From: Ruegeria arenilitoris | GTDB lineage: Bacteria > Pseudomonadota > Alphaproteobacteria > Rhodobacterales > Rhodobacteraceae | Assembly (NCBI RefSeq): GCF_013030985.1 | Contig: NZ_WPYP01000002.1 | Coordinates: 62,001 to 126,000, forward strand | Length of the DNA: 64,000 bases | Direction: 5' to 3' | In this document: positions 58,879-64,000 of the stretch, in pieces | Layout of the letters: each line of letters opens with the position of its first letter | How positions within the stretch are numbered: the stretch's first letter is position 1 | Program-made: the position numbers and the translations under genes | Notes under the pieces: model-generated | The model's database searches: none | What the model was told of the DNA's origin: nothing | What the model saw: the letters and a program-made list of their open reading frames with translations, nothing else

Positions 58879-60390
58879 ATGCTCGACCTGACATACGAAA
58901 TGCCCAAACCCAAAACCATTGCCGGGGCCAAGCACGATTGGGAACTGGTAATCGGGATGGAGGTGCATGCGCAGGTCTCATCGAATGCCAAGCTGTTCTC
59001 GGGCGCGTCGACCCAATTCGGGGCCGAGCCGAACTCGAACGTGGCCTTCGTGGATGCGGCGATGCCGGGGATGCTGCCGGTCATCAACGAGTATTGCGTG
59101 GAACAGGCGGTGCGCACCGGGCTGGGCCTGAAGGCGGACATCAACCTGAAATCGGCCTTTGACCGCAAAAACTATTTCTACCCTGACCTGCCGCAGGGCT
59201 ATCAGATCTCGCAGCTCTACCACCCCATCGTAGGTGAAGGCGAAGTGCTGGTTGAGATGGGCGACGGCACCGCGCGCATGGTCCGTATTGAACGCATCCA
59301 CATGGAGCAGGACGCGGGTAAATCGATCCACGACATGGACCCGCATATGTCCTTCGTCGACCTGAACCGGACCGGCGTCTGCCTGATGGAGATCGTTAGC
59401 CGCCCCGATATCCGTGGCCCTGAAGAGGCCGCCGCTTATATCGCGAAGCTGCGCCAGATCATGCGCTATCTGGGCACCTGCGACGGCAACATGCAAAACG
59501 GCAACCTGCGGGCGGATGTGAACGTCTCGATCTGTTTGCCGGGTGCTTATGAGAAGTATCAGGAAACGCAGGACTTCTCGCATCTGGGTACGCGCTGCGA
59601 GATCAAGAACATGAACTCGATGCGCTTTATTCAGCAAGCGATCGAGGTTGAAGCCCGTCGTCAGATTGCCATCGTCGAAGCTGGCGGCAAGGTCGATCAG
59701 GAAACCCGCCTGTACGACCCGGACAAGGGTGAGACGCGCTCGATGCGGTCCAAGGAAGAAGCGCATGACTACCGCTATTTCCCCGACCCTGACCTGCTGC
59801 CGCTTGAGATCGAGCAGGCATGGGTGGATGACATCGCCGCCAAGCTGCCGGAACTGCCCGACGGCAAGAAAGCCCGGTTTATCAGCGAGTTTGGCCTGAC
59901 CGACTATGACGCCTCGGTGCTGACCGCCGAAGTGGAATCGGCTGCCTATTTCGAAGAGGTCGCCAAGGGCCGCAACGGCAAACTGGCCGCGAACTGGGTG
60001 ATCAACGAACTGTTCGGCCGCCTGAAGAAAGAAGATCACGACATCACCGAATCTCCGGTTTCCCCGGCGCAACTGGGTGCAATCATCGACCTGATTTCCT
60101 CGGACGCCATCTCGGGCAAAATCGCCAAGGACCTGTTCGAGATCGTTTATACCGAAGGTGGTGACCCGGCGCAGATCGTCGAAGAGCGTGGCATGAAGCA
60201 GGTGACCGACACCGGCGCCATCGAGGCCGCATTGGATGAGATCATCGCCGCCAACCCGGCACAGGTCGAAAAGGCCAAGGTGAACCCGAAACTGGCAGGC
60301 TGGTTCGTCGGCCAGGTGATGAAAGCCACCGGCGGGAAGGCAAACCCGAAGGCGGTCAACGAACTGGTCAGCCAAAAGCTGGGTTCGTAA
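58879..60390 (+). CDS. gatB: Aspartyl/glutamyl-tRNA(Asn/Gln) amidotransferase subunit B
   Basis: tRNA-binding kinase subunit of GatCAB, which converts mischarged Glu-tRNA(Gln) or Asp-tRNA(Asn) to the amide form. 503 residues from [35 protein letters not shown]. The conserved [44 protein letters not shown] and LRADVNVS segments are present, with a YqeY-like C-terminal domain from about residue 350. The partners gatA and gatC are not adjacent. A strong terminator follows. Confidence 0.97.
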   Translation: MLDLTYEMPKPKTIAGAKHDWELVIGMEVHAQVSSNAKLFSGASTQFGAEPNSNVAFVDAAMPGMLPVINEYCVEQAVRTGLGLKADINLKSAFDRKNYFYPDLPQGYQISQLYHPIVGEGEVLVEMGDGTARMVRIERIHMEQDAGKSIHDMDPHMSFVDLNRTGVCLMEIVSRPDIRGPEEAAAYIAKLRQIMRYLGTCDGNMQNGNLRADVNVSICLPGAYEKYQETQDFSHLGTRCEIKNMNSMRFIQQAIEVEARRQIAIVEAGGKVDQETRLYDPDKGETRSMRSKEEAHDYRYFPDPDLLPLEIEQAWVDDIAAKLPELPDGKKARFISEFGLTDYDASVLTAEVESAAYFEEVAKGRNGKLAANWVINELFGRLKKEDHDITESPVSPAQLGAIIDLISSDAISGKIAKDLFEIVYTEGGDPAQIVEERGMKQVTDTGAIEAALDEIIAANPAQVEKAKVNPKLAGWFVGQVMKATGGKANPKAVNELVSQKLGS

Positions 60391-60413
60391 ACCGATTAGG
60401 GTACGAAATGCTG

Positions 60414-60451
60414 ACGGCGGGGTTTGCGCAAAACCCCGCCGTTTTTCTTTT
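60414..60451 (+). terminator. Intrinsic terminator after gatB
   Basis: ACGGCGGGGTTT and AAACCCCGCCGT form a perfect 12-bp stem with a 5-base loop, followed by TTTTCTTTT. Among the strongest terminators in the window, 24 bases after the gatB stop. Confidence 0.95.
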
Positions 60452-60532
60452 CCGCCAGTTTCCGCGCGAAGATGACTTTCCCAAAATCTCCAGCATGTTA
60501 GATTGCCGGGAACCGACCACCAGGAAGATCCG

Positions 60533-60940
60533 ATGCAGCGCTACGAATACAAAGTTGTCCCCGCCCCGCAAAAAGGCATCAAGGCCAAGGGTGAGAAAAC
60601 CGCAGAGGGCCGGTTTGCCGCATCGGTTGAACAGGTTCTGAACCAGATGGGTCAGGACGGCTGGGAATATCAGCGTGCCGAACTGCTGCCCAGCGAGGAA
60701 CGCGTGGGCCTGACCGGTTCGACCGTGAACTGGCGCAATGTTCTGGTGTTCCGGCGTGAGGTCACAGCTGACTTTGTTTCAACGCGGTCTGATGAAGATA
60801 CTGCGCAGGCAAAGCCTATTCCTGGCCCCGAGACGGTTTCGCCTCCCGCGCCGATTGCCGAAGAAGCCAAAGAGCCTCCGCTGTCTTTGAGAGGGGCTGA
60901 AAGGGAGTCCGAGAAGCCAGACGACGAAAAAACGCCCTAG
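60533..60940 (+). CDS. DUF4177 domain protein
   Basis: 135 residues from MQRYEYKVVPAPQKG. The N-terminal 70 residues match DUF4177: RYEYKVVPAPQKGIKAKG, then SVEQVLNQMGQDGWEYQRAELLPSEER and NVLVFRREV. The C-terminal 60 residues are Pro/Glu/Ala/Ser-rich and look disordered. Cytoplasmic, function unknown. It starts 80 bases after the gatB terminator, so it is a separate unit. An in-frame ATG ten codons earlier lacks support. Confidence 0.88.
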   Translation: MQRYEYKVVPAPQKGIKAKGEKTAEGRFAASVEQVLNQMGQDGWEYQRAELLPSEERVGLTGSTVNWRNVLVFRREVTADFVSTRSDEDTAQAKPIPGPETVSPPAPIAEEAKEPPLSLRGAERESEKPDDEKTP

Positions 60941-60984
60941 CTGTCCTTCCATCCTCTTATATTTGCACGAATTTACTAGCCGTA

Positions 60985-62337
60985 GTGAAACCCGCATTTT
61001 TCTTTTCAATGCCTTTGTTGGCTGTCACCTTGATGGCGCATGCGGCCGTCGCCGATCCCGTCACAGACCTGCAATGTCTTGAGGCCGAATGGTCTGAAAG
61101 CGCAGCCAAATTGCAGGAGAACCGTGCGACGGTCTGGCAATGGCTGCACGACATTCTCAACAGACCCGATCAGGTTGCCTGCGGCGACGAAGACTTCGTC
61201 AACGCAAATACTGACTGGCAAAAGAATCCTGAGTTTTCCTGGACTTGCCTCAACGGTTACTCAAACCTGACCACCACACTGAGTTTTCAATTACCTGACA
61301 AAGAACAGCGCGATGCTGCCCGATCCGGATTGATGATTCTGGGCGCGATTCACAGCATTTCGAACCCGGAACTCGTAAACGCTTTCCAAACAGCGATTGA
61401 GGATATTGCGCAAAGTATTGAAGAGACACTTGAGGAACTTGAAGCTGCGGGCATCGACATAACGTTTCATCCCGAACCCGAAAGTTCTGCGTCTACAAAG
61501 ACAAACTCGGAAGAGACCATTTCGCTAAACGATCTATTGGCAAATGCCCTTCCGTTGCAAAACAAGTGGGGTTTGACCGCCGATCTCGTCTGGACGCCAG
61601 CCTCGTTCGAAATCCCGGATGATGCGGATGACCAGATCAAGGCGCGGTATCTCGGCGAAATGCGGGGTCGGATCGAGAATGTGCAACACATAGAGTACAT
61701 TCTGCGAAGCCTGGAGAAAGCGCAGGTCCAGCCCGGTATCGCTATGCAGAACGCCGCGGCAGCTCATGCAAATGTTGTCGCGACGACCAAGGAAAAAGCA
61801 AACATCTGGGCTGCAGAAAACCTCGACATTGCGGCACGTAACTTTCGCCTGTTCGGCGAAGAGGTGGAGATACTGCAGCGCGACGCAGACAGTATTTCGG
61901 TCGTCGACACACGCTCATGGTCACAGTCACCGGGAGCCAATTGGCAAAACACCTCTGATGCGCAGATCGCCGAAGGCGTGAATGAGTTGGTGTTCTATTT
62001 TGAACCACAACCCGATTTCGAACGTCAAAATCCGGCGAACAGCGACTGCAGGATCACCAAGACCTTCCCTTGTCCGCCGTTCAAAGGATTGAACTCTGCC
62101 AAAAACGATCTGTCAGGCGTCTGGACCGGGGCTTGTGAGACCGCAAAAGGGTGCGATGTTACGACGCTCCGCTGGATCAATGACCATGTGGCGGTACGGA
62201 CCCATTTGCGTGCAAAAAACGCGGATGCAGCGTATCTTTCCCGATTTACAGGAAAGATGCTCACCCTGAGAACCAAATCACTGCTGGCCGCCTTTGAGCC
62301 CGACCCGGAATTTGATCCCGGGCAAACCTGCCAGTAG
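60985..62337 (+). CDS. Large secreted protein of unknown function
   Basis: 450 residues from a GTG at 60,985 giving MKPAFFFSMPLLAVTLMAHAAVA, a signal peptide; an ATG at 61,009 would also leave a hydrophobic start. No ribosome binding site is clear. The mature protein is mostly polar, with an acidic helical stretch (EDIAQSIEETLEELEAAG) near residue 130-147 and a C-terminal cysteine-containing part (CRITKTFPCPPF, GACETAKGCDVTTL). GC content is lower than in gatB. No family is recognised; likely periplasmic or exported. Confidence 0.8.
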   Translation: MKPAFFFSMPLLAVTLMAHAAVADPVTDLQCLEAEWSESAAKLQENRATVWQWLHDILNRPDQVACGDEDFVNANTDWQKNPEFSWTCLNGYSNLTTTLSFQLPDKEQRDAARSGLMILGAIHSISNPELVNAFQTAIEDIAQSIEETLEELEAAGIDITFHPEPESSASTKTNSEETISLNDLLANALPLQNKWGLTADLVWTPASFEIPDDADDQIKARYLGEMRGRIENVQHIEYILRSLEKAQVQPGIAMQNAAAAHANVVATTKEKANIWAAENLDIAARNFRLFGEEVEILQRDADSISVVDTRSWSQSPGANWQNTSDAQIAEGVNELVFYFEPQPDFERQNPANSDCRITKTFPCPPFKGLNSAKNDLSGVWTGACETAKGCDVTTLRWINDHVAVRTHLRAKNADAAYLSRFTGKMLTLRTKSLLAAFEPDPEFDPGQTCQ

Positions 62338-62354
62338 CTTGGCAGATTTACCGC

Positions 62355-62609
62355 CTAGGACCCGATATCCAGCGCCAGGGCGTGAATGCGCGGCACGATA
62401 TCGCCCAGCGCCTTGTGAATCGCACGGTGGCAGGCGACGCGCGACTGGCCTTCGAACGCGCTGGCGCGGATACGGACGTTGAAATGGCTCTCACCACCGT
62501 CCTGATAGCCCGCGTGGCCACGGTGGCTTTCGCTGTCGTCGACAACTTCCAGCTCGCGCGGATCAAATGCCGCCTGCAGGCGGGTTCGGATTTCGTCAGT
62601 CACGGTCAT
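62355..62609 (-). CDS. bolA: BolA family protein
   Basis: 84 residues, the family length. The BolA signature is present: VVDDSESHRGHAGYQDGGESHFNVRIRASAFEGQSRVACHRAIHKALGDIV at about 22-73, with the conserved His and the F-x-G-x-x-R-V-x-x-H-R helix. BolA proteins work with monothiol glutaredoxins in iron-sulfur and iron homeostasis. Divergent from a J-domain gene 107 bases away, an order common in alphaproteobacteria. Confidence 0.95.
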   Translation of the reverse strand: MTVTDEIRTRLQAAFDPRELEVVDDSESHRGHAGYQDGGESHFNVRIRASAFEGQSRVACHRAIHKALGDIVPRIHALALDIGS

Positions 62610-62716
62610 TTTTTCGCTCAGCGGTAAAAATTTTACCGCCCCCCTCTTCTACTTTCGGCTGCTTAGATTAAACTGCTGCCTCCGAGTCGAGAAGATGCGT
62701 TCTTAAGGATCACAGC

Positions 62717-63343
62717 ATGACGAAATCAGACCCTTTCGGATTCGATATGTCCGTCTCCAGCGCCAAGAAAAAGAACCCGCGCGGGCGTCGGGGGATGTCG
62801 GGCGCGTCTGAGACCTCGGTCCGTATCTGTGACCACGAAGGCTGTAACGAGCCAGGTAAGTTCCGCGCGCCGAAAGCGCCGGATGTTTTGGATGATTTCT
62901 TTTGGTTCTGCCAGCAGCACGTGCGCGAGTATAACCAGAAATGGAACTTCTTCGACGGCACCACCGAGGCCGAACTGAACGCGCAACGCTCCAAGGACAA
63001 AGTGTGGGAGCGTGAGACCAAGCCCATGGGCGATCCTGAGGCGCGCGCCTGGGCCCGTCTGGGCATCGAGGACCCGCATCAGGTGCTGGGCGCAAACAGC
63101 ACGCAGAACAAGGGCCGCACCTCGGGTGGCGGCGGTCGCCGCCTGCCCCCCACCGAACGCCGCGCGATCGAGATTCTCGAGGCCAAGGACAGCTGGACCA
63201 AGGCTGAGGTGCGCAAAGCCTATAAAAAGCTGATCAAGGTGCTGCACCCTGACATGAACGGCGGCGACCGGTCTCAGGAAGAACAGCTGCAAGAGGTCGT
63301 CTGGGCCTGGGATCAGATCAAGGACAGCCGGAATTTTAAATAA
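62717..63343 (+). CDS. J domain-containing protein
   Basis: 208 residues. The C-terminal J domain has AEVRKAYKKLIKVLHPDMNGGDR, with the HPD motif that stimulates DnaK ATPase, at about 165-188. The N-terminal half contains a small zinc-like motif, CDHEGCNEPG with a later CQQH, and a WNFFDGTTEAEL segment typical of the alphaproteobacterial DnaJ-like family divergent from bolA. Partner chaperone and client are unknown. Confidence 0.93.
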   Translation: MTKSDPFGFDMSVSSAKKKNPRGRRGMSGASETSVRICDHEGCNEPGKFRAPKAPDVLDDFFWFCQQHVREYNQKWNFFDGTTEAELNAQRSKDKVWERETKPMGDPEARAWARLGIEDPHQVLGANSTQNKGRTSGGGGRRLPPTERRAIEILEAKDSWTKAEVRKAYKKLIKVLHPDMNGGDRSQEEQLQEVVWAWDQIKDSRNFK

Positions 63344-63438
63344 GCCTTGCAAACCTTTACGCGACAAAACGAGTTTCGTACCTTGCGTGGATGAAACAGG
63401 CGGTATCACCCGCCTGGGCCTTTCGAGATACGAAGCCC

Positions 63439-64000
63439 ATGGCGCGAAAACAGCAAAAACCGCTGAAGGCAAAGATAAAGCCGGATCATCCATTTTCTGA
63501 CATCATCAACGATGCGTACAGGGTCTTTGCCTATTCAAAACCTCCCAGCATCGAAGTCTGTGAAGGCTGCTGCATGGAAGCAGATTTCGAGGCGGACTTT
63601 TTCGCGCCCCCGATTGCAGAACTTCCTCTTCACTATCTGCAGGACTGGTTTTTCGCCGCGTACGATCCGAAGGGTATTGCCAAGGCGACATGGGGTTACC
63701 TCCTGCCCCGGATACTCGAAGTTCTGGCCGTGGACGAAGACCTTGCCAGCGTCGGGTTGGAGGTCAGCCTGAACCGGTTTGAAACCGGAAACCCGGACAA
63801 CTGGTCCACCAATGAATGGCAGGTTCTGGATCGGTTTCAGCGCGCCTATCTCAAACGCGAAATCGGGCGAGACAATTGCTATCTGGACGACACTATTTGC
63901 ATGTTTGGCTTGGCGGGGTGGTCCCAAGAGGTACTGTTTGAACAGGTTGCCGCTACACCAGACCCGATATTGGTACAACGTTTTTGGCACGACTGGTGCA
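63439..64000 (+). CDS. Hypothetical protein, truncated by the window end
   Basis: Open from the ATG at 63,439 (MARKQQKPLKAKIKPDHPF) to the last base with no stop, at least 187 residues. Cysteines cluster early (EVCEGCCMEADFEADFF), then an aromatic segment LPLHYLQDWFFAAYDPKGIAKATWGYLLPRIL. The frame shows coding-like codon use throughout. No signal peptide, membrane helix or family recognised. Confidence 0.7.
   Translation, partial: MARKQQKPLKAKIKPDHPFSDIINDAYRVFAYSKPPSIEVCEGCCMEADFEADFFAPPIAELPLHYLQDWFFAAYDPKGIAKATWGYLLPRILEVLAVDEDLASVGLEVSLNRFETGNPDNWSTNEWQVLDRFQRAYLKREIGRDNCYLDDTICMFGLAGWSQEVLFEQVAATPDPILVQRFWHDWC

Overview
The window looks like a chromosomal segment of an alphaproteobacterium of the family Rhodobacteraceae, most likely the marine Roseobacter group (Ruegeria/Phaeobacter-like). 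The reasons are the high-GC coding style, an alphaproteobacterial complex I operon with the family-typical DUF5333 and DUF5337 inserts and a C-terminally extended NuoE, a leucine-degradation cluster beside it, and Rhodobacteraceae-style neighbours (DUF3422, DUF4177, bolA divergent from a J-domain gene). This assignment is inference from gene content. No rRNA, tRNA, insertion sequence, phage or CRISPR array was seen, and no gene-free stretch exceeds 300 bases.

Layout. (1) 1-18,558, minus strand: a complete nuo operon, nuoA to nuoN, encoding proton-pumping NADH:quinone oxidoreductase, followed by a strong hairpin terminator and the first codons of birA. Between the 14 nuo genes lie about eleven small accessory genes, almost all stop/start-coupled (ATGA, TGATG, GTGA): two tiny membrane proteins, several secreted proteins or lipoproteins, a MAPEG protein, a DUF5337 protein, a tandem DUF5333 pair and a carboxymuconolactone-decarboxylase-like protein. 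(2) 18,747-28,426, minus strand: leucine/isovalerate catabolism (isovaleryl-CoA dehydrogenase, acyl-CoA synthetase, both methylcrotonyl-CoA carboxylase subunits, methylglutaconyl-CoA hydratase, HMG-CoA lyase), with an ASCH-domain gene and a secreted-protein gene wedged in, and a plus-strand ompW preceded by an FNR-type box. (3) 28,591-41,625: a DegT-type aminotransferase, gph, glmU-glmS (UDP-GlcNAc supply), a PNPOx-like protein, an AlkD-like repair protein, moaA, waaA (Kdo transferase), an M20 amidohydrolase, an MFS transporter and DUF3422. (4) 41,733-45,282: a VOC protein and pntAB transhydrogenase. (5) 45,412-54,236: a small methyltransferase-like membrane protein, kynureninase, a TetR regulator divergent from an IorAB-type molybdenum hydroxylase, a class-I glutamine amidotransferase-like hydrolase, and glcB-glcG (malate synthase G). 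(6) 54,440-64,000: pepN, gatB, DUF4177, bolA, a J-domain protein and several unknowns, the last running off the window.

Functional picture: NADH oxidation and energy coupling (complex I, transhydrogenase), branched-chain amino acid breakdown to acetyl-CoA and acetoacetate, glyoxylate use through malate synthase, and cell-envelope precursor synthesis. The part least explained by standard annotation is the set of translationally coupled small genes threaded through the nuo operon; that is the best candidate here for an undescribed system (complex I assembly or accessory factors).
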